Source: Streptomyces sp. NBC_01689
GTDB taxonomy: Bacteria > Actinomycetota > Actinomycetes > Streptomycetales > Streptomycetaceae
Length of the DNA stretch: 64,000 nt
Direction: 5' to 3'
NCBI RefSeq assembly: GCF_036250675.1
Contig: NZ_CP109592.1
Span: 1,860,001 to 1,924,000 of the forward strand
Shown here: positions 8,539 through 18,525 of the stretch, piece by piece
Position numbering within the stretch: the stretch's first letter is position 1
How the letters are laid out: every line of letters begins with the position of its first letter
Translations under genes and position numbers: made by a program
The notes under the pieces: model-generated
The model's database searches: none
What the model was told of the DNA's origin: nothing
What the model saw: the letters and a program-made list of their open reading frames with translations, nothing else

Positions 8539-9438
8539 ATGGACAACCGGGACGCAGTCAGCGCCTTCCTCCGCTCCCGACGCGACAGGATCACCCCCGA
8601 GCAGGCCGGTCTGCCGGTGTACGGACAGCGGCGGGTGCCCGGACTGCGCAGGGGCGAGATCGCCGCGCTCGCCGGGGTGAGCGTCGAGTACTACACGCGC
8701 CTGGAACGCGGCAGCCTCAGAGGGGTCTCGGACGGCGTGCTGGACGCCCTCGCCCACGCCCTGCGGCTCGACGACACCGAGCGCATGTACCTCTACGACC
8801 TCGCCCGCGCCGCCGACCCGACGCCAGGGGCCCGGGTACGCCGACGGACGGGCCGCCCGGCGGTGCGGCCGAGCGTGGCACGGATCGTCGAGGGAATGCC
8901 GCACCTGCCGGCGTACGTGATGAACAACCGCCTCGACACACTGACCGCCAACCCGATCGGCCGGGCCCTGTACGCGGAGATGTACGCGGACCCGGCGTGC
9001 GGGGGCAATGTCGCCCGGTTCGCGTTCCTCAGCCCCGCCGCCCGGCGGTTCTACGTCGACTGGGAGCGCATGGCCCGCTTCGCCGTGGGATCGCTGCGCG
9101 TCGAGGCGGGCAGGAAGCCCCACGACCGCGAACTGTCGAACCTGATCGGTGAACTGTCCACCCGCAGCGACGCCTTCCGTGTGCTGTGGGCGTCGCACGA
9201 CGTGCATGTCTTCCGTGACAGCACGAAGCGCCTCAACCATCCGGCGGTCGGTGACCTGGAACTCGACCAGGAGACCATGAGCCTGCCGGACGAGAGCGGG
9301 CTGAGCGTGGTCGTCTACAGCCCGCCGCCCGGCAGCGTGGCCGAGGACGCTCTGAGACTGCTCGCGACCTGGGCCGCCACGACCGAGCCGGAGCGGGACG
9401 CTCCGGCCTCCGGCCCGGGCGAGGGCGGCCGGACCTGA
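8539..9438 (+). CDS. XRE-family regulator with MmyB-like ligand-binding domain
   Basis: 299 aa. An N-terminal helix-turn-helix (about residues 15-75; GLRRGEIAALAGVSVEYYTRLERG) is followed by a MmyB-like sensor domain (VARIVEGMPHLPAYVMNNRL, LTANPIGRALY, FLSPAARRFYVDWERMA). MmyB-type regulators bind fatty-acid-like ligands through this domain. They usually sit beside the oxidoreductase they control, and here the SnoaL-like and NmrA-like genes are divergent. No clear ribosome-binding site precedes ATG 8539, so leaderless translation is possible. Confidence 0.87.
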   Translation: MDNRDAVSAFLRSRRDRITPEQAGLPVYGQRRVPGLRRGEIAALAGVSVEYYTRLERGSLRGVSDGVLDALAHALRLDDTERMYLYDLARAADPTPGARVRRRTGRPAVRPSVARIVEGMPHLPAYVMNNRLDTLTANPIGRALYAEMYADPACGGNVARFAFLSPAARRFYVDWERMARFAVGSLRVEAGRKPHDRELSNLIGELSTRSDAFRVLWASHDVHVFRDSTKRLNHPAVGDLELDQETMSLPDESGLSVVVYSPPPGSVAEDALRLLATWAATTEPERDAPASGPGEGGRT

Positions 9439-9441
9439 CGT

Positions 9442-10341
9442 TCACCGTACGGGCGGCCCGGTGACGAAGCGGCCGTTCCTGTCGTAGGGCCAGGCGTTGG
9501 CGACGCATCCGTGCAGCCCCTTGATCTGCTGCATCATGACAGGGGCCGGCTGTCCGGGACCGGCGCAGGTCGTGTGCGTGTATCCCAGGAAGTGCCCCAT
9601 CTCGTGGTTGACGATCAGCGCCCGGTACTCGTGGATCGGGCCGTCGAAGGTGGGGGAACCCTCGACCCAGCGTCTGAGGTTCACCACCACCCCGCCGGGG
9701 GTCTCGCAGTTGTACTCGCCGCCGGTGTCCTGGTGGATGCCCGCCCAGCACAGGGCGTCCGCCGTTCCGGGCGTCGCGATCTTCACCGTGAGGTCGTGAG
9801 GCTCCCCCGCGCTCACCAGCCGGAAGGCGTGGGACGCGTCGTGGGTCCAGCCGCGGGGCGCGCCGAGGATGCCCGCGATCTCGTCGGCCGCCCGGGCCGG
9901 CGGGAGGTCGATCCCGGTCTCGACCTCCACCACGTAGCGGAGCGGACGCGCGCCCCGGCCGACCTTGGCGCCGGTGGCGTGCGCGGCGACGAACGTGCCG
10001 GTGCCCGTCGCGGGGACGTCGATCTTCGTGGGGCTCGGTGCCGGACTCGGGGAGGCGCGGCGGGTCGGGGTGGGTGCCGGAGCGACGCGCGCCGTGTCCC
10101 GTGGGCGCGGGGTACCGGCCGACGTGCCGTCCGACGCCTCGCCGTCCGCGCCGACCAGGCCGTACGCCGCGCAGCCGAGCAGACCGGCGATCACCACCGC
10201 ACCGGCCGCCAGGAGGCGGCCCCGGCGGCGCGGCCGGTCCCGGCGGTGGGAGGTCCGGTACGGCCGGTCACCGCCGCCACGGTGGGAGACCACGGCGCTG
10301 CCGGTGGGTGGTGCGGATGCCCGCTCTGGTGCCGAATGCAT
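9442..10341 (-). CDS. DUF3152 protein, membrane-anchored metalloprotease-like
   Basis: 299 aa. A basic cytoplasmic tail and one transmembrane helix (about residues 42-62, LLAAGAVVIAGLLGCAAYGL) are followed by a Pro/Thr/Ser-rich extracellular linker and a DUF3152 domain. The domain carries HEMGHFLGYTH, a zinc-dependent metalloprotease-type HExxHxxGxxH-like motif in which the second and third metal ligands are visible; the catalytic glutamate position fits HEMGH. It therefore looks like an exported zinc peptidase, but the family's activity is not established to my knowledge. It is convergent with the XRE gene, with only 3 nt between them. Confidence 0.8.
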   Translation of the reverse strand: MHSAPERASAPPTGSAVVSHRGGGDRPYRTSHRRDRPRRRGRLLAAGAVVIAGLLGCAAYGLVGADGEASDGTSAGTPRPRDTARVAPAPTPTRRASPSPAPSPTKIDVPATGTGTFVAAHATGAKVGRGARPLRYVVEVETGIDLPPARAADEIAGILGAPRGWTHDASHAFRLVSAGEPHDLTVKIATPGTADALCWAGIHQDTGGEYNCETPGGVVVNLRRWVEGSPTFDGPIHEYRALIVNHEMGHFLGYTHTTCAGPGQPAPVMMQQIKGLHGCVANAWPYDRNGRFVTGPPVR

Positions 10342-10597
10342 GGCAGCCGAGACTGGTCAGGCCAGATGATCGCCATTGGCCCGGATCATAACGAAAGGAT
10401 AACGAGTGGTTTGCGGTGGAGGTGCCTCATTCGGGCCGGACCGGCGGAAATCGGCTGCCTCGACCGCCCGATCCGATGGATACCGCCGCGGGACGCCGGG
10501 CCGATCAAAGGCGACCGGCCCGCCCCGGCCCCATGTGATCCTTCTGTAACAGCTCCCGGGGGAGGCCCCTCTCTCGAACAGTGACCGAACACGTTCT

Positions 10598-11302
10598 GTG
10601 CATACTGTCGAGGTGCCACGAGTCCTCCTTGTCGAAGACGACCCAGATGTCCGTATGGCCGTCCAGCTGGCGTTGAGACATCAGCGGCACGACGTCCTCG
10701 CCGCCGGAACGGGTGAGGAGGGACTGGACCAGCTCCGCCCCTTCCGCCCGGACGTCGTCGTCCTCGATCTCATGCTGCCCGGCATCTCCGGCCTCGACGT
10801 GTGCCGGCGGATCAGGGACCGCGACCAGGTGCCGATCATCATGGTGACCGCCAAGGGGGACGACATCGACGTGGTCGTGGGGCTGGAGGCCGGCGCGGAC
10901 GACTACGTGGTCAAGCCCGTACAGGCCCGGGTCCTCGACGCGCGCATACGGGCCGTGCTGCGCCGGCAGGACGCGCCGGCCTCCGGCGCGGTCCGGCCCA
11001 GGGCGGAGGCGCACGGCGAACTGGTCATCGACCGCGCCGGACTCCTCGTGTCCCACCGGGGTGAACCCGTCGCGCTCGCTCCCTCGGAGCTCCGGCTCCT
11101 GCTGACCCTGTCGGCCTCGCCCGGCCAGGTGTTCAGCCGCCAGCAGCTGCTGGAAGCGGTCTGGGAGCACAGCTACCACGGCGACATACGACTGGTCGAC
11201 GCCTGTGTGAAGCGGCTGCGGGGCAAACTCGGCGAACTGGGCGGCGACCCGCGGTACATCCAGACCGTACGCGGCTTCGGTTACCGCTTCGGTGGCGCGT
11301 GA
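10598..11302 (+). CDS. OmpR-family response regulator
   Basis: 234 aa. The receiver domain carries VEDDPDVR acidic residues, phospho-acceptor D57 in VVVLDLMLPG, the T of VTAKG and K of YVVKPV. It is followed by a winged-helix DNA-binding domain (ALAPSELRLLLTL to YIQTVRGFGYRF). It resembles the CseB/MtrA type. GTG 10598 is used; the next GTG at 10613 gives the more usual MPRVLLVEDD start. The gene overlaps the downstream histidine kinase by 4 nt, so the pair is translationally coupled, and a lipoprotein gene follows, suggesting a three-part envelope-sensing system. Confidence 0.9.
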   Translation: MHTVEVPRVLLVEDDPDVRMAVQLALRHQRHDVLAAGTGEEGLDQLRPFRPDVVVLDLMLPGISGLDVCRRIRDRDQVPIIMVTAKGDDIDVVVGLEAGADDYVVKPVQARVLDARIRAVLRRQDAPASGAVRPRAEAHGELVIDRAGLLVSHRGEPVALAPSELRLLLTLSASPGQVFSRQQLLEAVWEHSYHGDIRLVDACVKRLRGKLGELGGDPRYIQTVRGFGYRFGGA

Positions 11303-12975
11303 ACGTCCCGGGAGCCCCACGGGCTCGGAAGGGCGCACGGAGAGGCGAGACCGCATCCGGCGGCGGGGGTCCGCGGAACCAGGGGGACGGCGCGGCGCGG
11401 GACGGCCGCACCTCACGGAATCGCGAAGGCGGCGCGGCCGGGAAGGGACGCGGCCCGGTCCGGTTCCTCCGGGCGGTCCTGGCGAGGACCCCGCTGCCGC
11501 TGCGGGGACTGCGCCCGCGGCTGGTCGTGGCCTTCGCCCTGGTGGCCGTGGTCAGCGCCCTGAGCACCGGGGCACTCGCCTTCCGGGAGGCCCGCACGGG
11601 GGTGCTGCAGCAGAGCCAGGACTCCGTCATCCGCCAGTTCCGGACCAGCGTCGACGCCGTGGCCCTCACCACTCCCCTGCCGCCGAGCCGCTCGGACCTG
11701 CAGAGCGCGGTGACCCGGGTGCTGCACGCCAACCAGTCGCAGGGCTGGCAGGTCATGGCGACGTACGGCGGTCTCAGCGCCTTCACGCCGGAGGACGTCT
11801 CCGACCGGCTGAGCCCGGAGCTGCGCCGCTCCGTGGCCGCCCGGCGCGCGGCGGTGTTCCAGCGGGTGAACGCCGACGGACGCCCCTGTCTCGTCGTCGG
11901 GATGCCGGTGACCTACGACTCCGGACCCGGCACGGAGACAGCGCTCTCGGGGCTCGTGATGTACCTGGTGGTGCCGCAGAACACCGAACAGGCCTATGTG
12001 CAGGCGATGGTCAGCGGCATCGAACGCGCCACGCTGGTGGCGCTGTGCCTCGCCGTCGTCCTGGCGCTGCTGGCCGCCAGGGGCGTGCTCCGTCCCGTGC
12101 GCGCGTTGCGCCGGGCGACCCGCCGGATGGCCGAGGGGCACCTCGACATCCGGCTCGCCGTCGACGGTTCCGACGAACTGGCCGATCTCTCGAGGTCGTT
12201 CAACGAGACGGCCGCCGCGCTGGAGCGGTCGGTCGCGGAGTTGCGCCGGCTGGAGGCCCGCGCCCGCCGCTTCGCCGCGGACGTCTCCCACGAACTGCGG
12301 ACGCCGCTGGCGGCGATGTCGGCGGTCACCGACGTACTGGACGAGAACGCGGCGCAGCTCGACCGGGAGACCGGCGACGCGCTGCGGCTCGTCAGTGAGG
12401 GAACCAGCCGGCTGAGCGGTCTGGTGGAGGACCTGATGGAGATCTCCCGCTTCGACGCGGGCGCCGTCCGGCTCCACCTGGACGAGGTCGACCTCGCCGA
12501 GTCCGTCCTGCGCACCCTCGCCTCCCGGGGGTGGCAGGGCCGGGTGGAGACCCGGCTGCCGCGGCCGGGCACGCTCAGGACCCGCGTCGATCCGCGCCGG
12601 CTCGACGTGGTGACCGCCAACCTGATCGGCAACGCGCTGCGGCACGGGGCCCCGCCGGTGCGCGTGACCCTGCGGGTGCGGGAGGAACGGACCGGCGTGG
12701 CGTGGGCGGTCATCGAGGTCGACGACAACGGACCGGGGATCGCCGAGGACGCCATGCCGCACATCTTCGAACGCTTCTACAAGGCGAACACCGCGCGGAC
12801 CAGGAGCGAGAGCAGCGGGCTGGGCCTCGCCATCACGGCCGAGAACGTGCACCTGCACGGAGGCCGCATCGGTGCGGCGAACCGGCCGGAGGGCGGATCG
12901 GTGTTCACCGTCGAACTGCCGCTGCGCCGCGACTCGGCGGCGGCCCGCGCCGACGACGACGCGGGTGCCCGGTGA
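11299..12975 (+). CDS. membrane sensor histidine kinase
   Basis: 558 aa. The long disordered basic/Gly-rich N-terminal tail (about 60 residues) is atypical. A first membrane helix near residues 74-94 is followed by an extracellular sensor of about 150 residues and a second helix near 240-262. HAMP, then HisKA with phospho-acceptor H331 in ADVSHELRTPLAAM, then HATPase (VTANLIGNALRHGAPP, DDNGPGI, SSGLGLAI) complete it. It phosphorylates the coupled response regulator. Its start (GTG 11299) overlaps that gene's stop and its own stop overlaps the lipoprotein start. Confidence 0.9.
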   Translation: MNVPGAPRARKGARRGETASGGGGPRNQGDGAARDGRTSRNREGGAAGKGRGPVRFLRAVLARTPLPLRGLRPRLVVAFALVAVVSALSTGALAFREARTGVLQQSQDSVIRQFRTSVDAVALTTPLPPSRSDLQSAVTRVLHANQSQGWQVMATYGGLSAFTPEDVSDRLSPELRRSVAARRAAVFQRVNADGRPCLVVGMPVTYDSGPGTETALSGLVMYLVVPQNTEQAYVQAMVSGIERATLVALCLAVVLALLAARGVLRPVRALRRATRRMAEGHLDIRLAVDGSDELADLSRSFNETAAALERSVAELRRLEARARRFAADVSHELRTPLAAMSAVTDVLDENAAQLDRETGDALRLVSEGTSRLSGLVEDLMEISRFDAGAVRLHLDEVDLAESVLRTLASRGWQGRVETRLPRPGTLRTRVDPRRLDVVTANLIGNALRHGAPPVRVTLRVREERTGVAWAVIEVDDNGPGIAEDAMPHIFERFYKANTARTRSESSGLGLAITAENVHLHGGRIGAANRPEGGSVFTVELPLRRDSAAARADDDAGAR

Positions 12976-13559
12976 AGGGGGCGCGCGCAGCCGCGCTGCT
13001 GGCAGGCCTCACGGCCGCGCTCACGCTCGCTGGCTGCGGGGTCCCGCCGTCCGGCGTCATCCAGGCCGGCGTGCCCGCGAGCGGCCTGTCCTCTCCCCGT
13101 GCGACGCCCCCGGTGCCCGCCGCGGTCCCCTTCTACTTCGTACGCGACGGTTCCCCGTCCCCGTACCTCCGCAAGGTCTACGACCCCGGGGATCTCGGAG
13201 CCGTGGTCCGTCTGCTGTTCGACGGACCCACCGCGACCGAGGCGGTGACGGCCACCACCGAGCTGCCCCGGCTGACGGCCGCACCGGACGTGGTGATCGA
13301 CGACGGCACCTCGCTCTCGGTCCGGCTCCGCGAAAAGGTCCCTCCCCTGAGCCACCTCGCCATGCGGCAGTTGGCCTGCACGATGGCCCACGTGCCGCTG
13401 GCGTCCGCCGTGGCGCCCGCGGACGCGGGGCAGGAGGGCGCCGTCCCGGCTCCCTCCGCCACGGCGCGGCGCGCGCTCGGGGCGAGGAGCGTCCAGGTGG
13501 TCGGCGACGGCTGGACGGTCACGCAGTCGGCCGACGGCTGTCCCGGCCCCTCGGGCTGA
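12972..13559 (+). CDS. lipoprotein partner of the two-component system (GerMN-like)
   Basis: 195 aa beginning at a GTG that overlaps the kinase stop (GTGA). The signal peptide ends in lipobox LAGC (LTLAGCGVPPSG). The rest, with VPFYFVRDG, AVVRLLFDGPTATEAVTATT, LPRLTAAPDVVI and MRQLACTMAH, has the length and pattern of a GerMN-like domain, as found in larger form in LpqB of the MtrAB-LpqB system. It is probably anchored outside the membrane and modulates the kinase. The GerMN assignment is by pattern and should be treated as provisional. Confidence 0.75.
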   Translation: MKGARAAALLAGLTAALTLAGCGVPPSGVIQAGVPASGLSSPRATPPVPAAVPFYFVRDGSPSPYLRKVYDPGDLGAVVRLLFDGPTATEAVTATTELPRLTAAPDVVIDDGTSLSVRLREKVPPLSHLAMRQLACTMAHVPLASAVAPADAGQEGAVPAPSATARRALGARSVQVVGDGWTVTQSADGCPGPSG

Positions 13560-14921
<1,362 letters not shown>

Positions 14922-14959
14922 GACCGCAGCCTGGCGGCCCGGCGCCCGTCGCCGTAGTG

Positions 14960-14977
14960 TTTCGGCCGTGGCCGAAA
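14960..14977. promoter_or_regulatory. operator palindrome between MFS and ArsR-like genes
   Basis: TTTCGGCCGTGGCCGAAA is a perfect 8+2+8 inverted repeat centred in the 80-nt divergent promoter region. It is the obvious binding site for the adjacent winged-helix regulator and is placed to repress both genes. Confidence 0.7.
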
Positions 14978-15001
14978 GTTCCGTGGGGAGGAGGAGCACC
15001 G

Positions 15002-15976
15002 ATGCCCGTCCACATGCGCTTCGGGCCCGACGACCTGCTGCGCTGCCGGTTCGGCATCTCCCCGCTGTGGGAGACCCAGGGTGCGGCGCGTGTCCTCGGA
15101 CGGGTGCGGCTGCAGGGCTACCATCTGCCCTGGCTGCGGCAGACGGAGGCGGCGGCCCGTGAGCTCGACCTCACCCCGCTGTGGCTGCTGATGCCGTCTC
15201 CGGGGCACACCCCGGACTTCCTCTGTCCGCCGCCCGCCGGGCCGTTGACCTCCATCGAGGAGGATCTGGGCCGCCTGCGCGCCACCGACCCCGCCGTCGC
15301 CCGCGACGACCTCGCGCGCTCCCTCGCCGACACCCCCGGCGCGGCGGAGACCCCGCACGGCCGTGCCATGCTCGCCGATCCGGCGCGCGCGGTACGGGAG
15401 TTGGCGGATCTCTGCGAGCGGGTCTGGCACGCGCTGGTCGCCCCCCACTGGCCACGGCTGCGCGCCGTGCTGGAGGCCGACATCGCCTTCCGGGCCCGCA
15501 GGCTCGCGGACGACGGGCTGTCCGGGCTCTTCGCCGATCTCCATCCCGCGCTGAGCTGGGCGAACGGCACCCTGACGCTGCACCGGCGGACCGAGCACGA
15601 CCGGGAACTCGGCGGCGACGGTCTGGTCCTCGCCCCCAGCGTCTTCGTGTGGCCGGACGTGGCGGCGGGCTTCGACCCGCCCTGGCAGGGCACCGTCGTC
15701 TATCCGGCACGTGGCATCGGTGATCTGTGGCAGGCCCCGAGGTCCGGTTCCGACGCCCTCGTACGGCTGCTGGGAGCCAACCGGGCCGCGATCCTGGGCG
15801 GTCTCGGTGAACCGGCGACCACCAGCGCGCTCGCCCACCGGCACGGGCTCGCCCTGTCGTCCGTCTCGGCCCATCTGTCGGTGCTCCGCGACGCGGGCCT
15901 GCTCGTCTCGCGGCGCTACGGCCATCAGGTGCTCTACGAGCGCACGCCGCTGGGCACGGCGCTCGCGGACGCCTGA
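15002..15976 (+). CDS. ArsR-like winged-helix regulator with DUF5937 N-terminal domain
   Basis: 324 aa. The N-terminal region (about 1-230; RFGPDDLLRCRFGISPLWETQ, FADLHPALSWANGTLTL) matches the DUF5937-type domain seen fused to ArsR regulators in actinomycetes. The C-terminal 80 residues form the helix-turn-helix (GANRAAILGGLGEPATTSALAHR, SSVSAHLSVLRDAGLLVSRRYGHQVLY). No CxC metal site is visible, so a non-metal ligand is likely. ATG 15002 has a strong GGGGAGGAGGAG upstream. It probably controls the divergent MFS exporter through the palindrome between them. Confidence 0.87.
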   Translation: MPVHMRFGPDDLLRCRFGISPLWETQGAARVLGRVRLQGYHLPWLRQTEAAARELDLTPLWLLMPSPGHTPDFLCPPPAGPLTSIEEDLGRLRATDPAVARDDLARSLADTPGAAETPHGRAMLADPARAVRELADLCERVWHALVAPHWPRLRAVLEADIAFRARRLADDGLSGLFADLHPALSWANGTLTLHRRTEHDRELGGDGLVLAPSVFVWPDVAAGFDPPWQGTVVYPARGIGDLWQAPRSGSDALVRLLGANRAAILGGLGEPATTSALAHRHGLALSSVSAHLSVLRDAGLLVSRRYGHQVLYERTPLGTALADA

Positions 15977-15978
15977 GC

Positions 15979-15996
15979 GGTCCGGCCGACCGGACC
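15979..15996 (+). terminator. short hairpin after the ArsR-like gene
   Basis: GGTCCGG (15979-15985) and CCGGACC (15990-15996) with a 4-nt loop lie 2 nt after the stop codon. Confidence 0.5.
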
Positions 15997-16050
15997 ACGG
16001 CAGTTCTGAACCACGCTCGGCCCGACGCGCCGCCCTGGACCGGGTCGGCC

Positions 16051-16139
16051 GTCAGCCGTCAGCCGTCAGCCGTCAGCCGTCAGCCGACCGCACCACACCG
16101 CACGGCACGCCCCGGCACCGCACCGCACCGCACCGCACC
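16051..16139. repeat. tandem GTCAGCC and GCACC microsatellites
   Basis: Five perfect copies of the heptamer GTCAGCC at 16051-16085 (preceded by one imperfect GTCGGCC), then five copies of the pentamer GCACC at 16115-16139, lie in the 357-nt non-coding gap before the TPR gene. The heptamers have no spacers, so this is not a CRISPR array. Confidence 0.7.
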
Positions 16140-16333
16140 GGCTCAGGCGGTCCATCCGTCCGGTCTGTTGTGTCCATCTCCCGTACGGCTCGGGGCTGTT
16201 CCCCCGTCGAGGGCTCTGCGATAGGCTCACTGGCCGTCCCCCGCCTGTGGCAAGGCCATCGATCACGACCGACGCGGCGGTCCGGCCGGCTTCACCTGGC
16301 GTTGTCGAGTGCACCCAGGAGAGAAAGACAGCC

Positions 16334-18487
16334 GTGAACGAAGTGGACGCACCCGTCCGGGACGCGCCCGGTCCGGCCGGGCCGGGTGGCCCGGGCCCCG
16401 GTGACCTCCGGACACTGCTCGACGAGGGCACCCGCGCCGTCGTGGACCGCGGCGACCTGCGCACCGGCCGCGACCGCTTCGAACGCGCCTTCCGTGTCGC
16501 CGAGTCGGCGGGCGAGGACCGGGCGATGGCGGTGGCCGCGCTCGGGTTCGGCGGCCTGTGGGCGCATGAACACCGCACGGTCGCGGGCTCCGTGCTCCTG
16601 GAGTCGCGGATACGCCGGGCCCTGGAGACACTGGACCCCCGGTCCTCACTCGCGCTGCGGCTGCGGATCCGGCTGGCCGGCGAGGGCGACTACCGCAACA
16701 GCGACACCACGGCCGTGCTGGAGCTGCTGGAGCAGGCCCGTGCGGGGCAGAACCCGATGGCGCGCGCGGAGGCGCTGAGCCTGGCCCACCACTGCCTGAT
16801 CGGCCCCGAACACGGCGCGCTGCGACGTGAACTGGCCGCCGAGCTGGTCGCGGAGAGCTTCCGCACCGCCCGTCGCAGCGATCTGCTGATGGGCCTGCTG
16901 TGGCAGACCGTCGACATGTTCCTGGACGGCGACCCGCACGCGGAACGCTGTCTCTCGGAGCTGCGCGGCCTGCTGGCCGAACAGGACCATCTCGCGGTGG
17001 GCTTCGTGGTGAGCGCGATGGAGGTCATGCTCGCCGTCCGCGCGGGCCGCCTCGACGAGGCCGAGACCCTGGCCCGCGCCTGTACCGAGCGCGGGATCGC
17101 CGCCGGTGATGTCAACGCCACGGTGTGGCGGGCCGCACAACTGGTCACCATCCGCTGGTACCAGGGCAGGATCGTCGAACTCGTGCCGCTGCTCAGCGAA
17201 ATGGTCAACTCCCCCACGCTGAGCGCCGTGGACGATCACGCCCTGGCCGCGCTGGCGGTGGCCGCGGTGACGGCCGGCGACCGGCGGAAGGCCGTCTCGG
17301 CGCTTGCCACGCTGTGCGGCCACGACCTCGGCGACCTGCCCCGGTCGAGCAGCTGGATGGTCACGATGCACGGTGTCGCGGAGGCCGCCTTCCTCCTCGA
17401 CGACACCGCCACGGCCGCGCGGGTCCACGAACTGCTGAGCCCGTACGCCCATCTGCCGATCGTGGGCAGCCTCGCCGTCGCCTGCTTCGGCTCGGCCCAT
17501 CACGCGCTGGGGGTCGCCGCGCTGACCGTGGGCGACATCGACCGGGCCGTGGCGCATCTGCGGGACGCGGTACGGCAGAACCTCGCCCTCGGACACTGGC
17601 CCGCGGTCACGGCCTCCTGGGAGCGGCTCGCGATGGCGCTCGTACGGGCCGGTCGCCCGGACGAAGCCGACGCCGTCCGGCGGGAGATGGCCGTGGCCGC
17701 CGGGAGCGCGGGACCGCCGCCCGGGACGGACGGGGCCTCAGGGCCGCGAGGACGGGACCAGGACCCGCCGGGGCAGGACGGACGGGACCGACGCGGACAG
17801 GATCACGACCGGGCGAACGGGGACCGGAAGTATCCCGGCCGCGGGGACCCCGCCCCGAAGGATCGCGACGGCCGCAACCGGAACGGGCGGGACGAGGGCG
17901 GAAAGGACGAGGGCGGCCCGGAGCAGGAGGGACAGGAGCAGGACGGGCAGGAGCTGCCACCGGCTTCGTGCACCCGGCTGGGCCGTAAGTGGCGCGTCGG
18001 GTTCGGCGGGCGCAGCGTCCTGGTGGACCACAGCGTGGGCATGCTCCATCTGGTGGTGCTGATCGCCAACCCACGCCAGGAGATCCGGGCCGTCGACCTC
18101 GTGGCGGGGCTGACCGCGCTCGACGGGGCCGCCGAGCGCTCGGTCCCTTCCGGACAACGGGCGCTGGACCGGGTGGCGATGCGGGAGTACCGCGGCCGCC
18201 TGGCCCGGCTGCGCGTCGAACTCGACGAGTTCCAGGCGGCGGGCGACCATGAGCGCGCGGCCGTCGCCCAGGCCGAACACGACTGGCTGGTGGGCCAGTT
18301 GGCGAGCGCCACCGGGCTGGCCGGGCGCGCCCGCCGCTTCCCCGACGGCGGGGAACGTTCCCGGGTCGCGGTGAGCAAGGCCGTCCGCCGCGCGCTGGAC
18401 CGGATCGCGGCGGCCGACCCTGTGATCGGAGAACACCTGCGGCACGCGGTGCACACCGGGGTGCGCTGCTCGTACTGGCCCGCTTGA
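16334..18487 (+). CDS. large TPR-repeat protein with conserved C-terminal domain
   Basis: 717 aa. Residues of about 30-470 are alpha-helical repeats of the TPR type (RFERAFRVAESAGEDRAMAV, RAEALSLAHHCLIG, VAHLRDAVRQNLALGHWPAV). A roughly 80-residue highly charged linker rich in Gly, Asp, Arg, Glu and Gln follows, then a C-terminal domain of about 190 residues (RKWRVGFGGRSVLVDHSVGM to a final CSYWPA). Similar C-terminal segments occur at the end of large actinobacterial AAA/LuxR-type regulators, here without the ATPase or HTH. GTG 16334 is chosen because GGAGAG precedes it. I cannot assign a precise role; a regulatory or scaffold function is inferred. Confidence 0.7.
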   Translation: MNEVDAPVRDAPGPAGPGGPGPGDLRTLLDEGTRAVVDRGDLRTGRDRFERAFRVAESAGEDRAMAVAALGFGGLWAHEHRTVAGSVLLESRIRRALETLDPRSSLALRLRIRLAGEGDYRNSDTTAVLELLEQARAGQNPMARAEALSLAHHCLIGPEHGALRRELAAELVAESFRTARRSDLLMGLLWQTVDMFLDGDPHAERCLSELRGLLAEQDHLAVGFVVSAMEVMLAVRAGRLDEAETLARACTERGIAAGDVNATVWRAAQLVTIRWYQGRIVELVPLLSEMVNSPTLSAVDDHALAALAVAAVTAGDRRKAVSALATLCGHDLGDLPRSSSWMVTMHGVAEAAFLLDDTATAARVHELLSPYAHLPIVGSLAVACFGSAHHALGVAALTVGDIDRAVAHLRDAVRQNLALGHWPAVTASWERLAMALVRAGRPDEADAVRREMAVAAGSAGPPPGTDGASGPRGRDQDPPGQDGRDRRGQDHDRANGDRKYPGRGDPAPKDRDGRNRNGRDEGGKDEGGPEQEGQEQDGQELPPASCTRLGRKWRVGFGGRSVLVDHSVGMLHLVVLIANPRQEIRAVDLVAGLTALDGAAERSVPSGQRALDRVAMREYRGRLARLRVELDEFQAAGDHERAAVAQAEHDWLVGQLASATGLAGRARRFPDGGERSRVAVSKAVRRALDRIAAADPVIGEHLRHAVHTGVRCSYWPA

Positions 18488-18494
18488 CCGGCAC

Positions 18495-18525
18495 CGGGCC
18501 GCCCGGCCCGCACGGACCGTCCGTG
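18495..18525. terminator. bidirectional hairpin pair between convergent genes
   Basis: CGGGCCG/CGGCCCG (18495-18510) and the adjacent CACGGAC/GTCCGTG (18511-18525) fill the 38-nt space between the TPR gene and the convergent phosphoesterase gene. Confidence 0.5.

Noticed and set aside
16051..16085. Short tandem repeat that might suggest a CRISPR array
   Set aside because: The seven-base units are contiguous without spacers and no cas genes are nearby.
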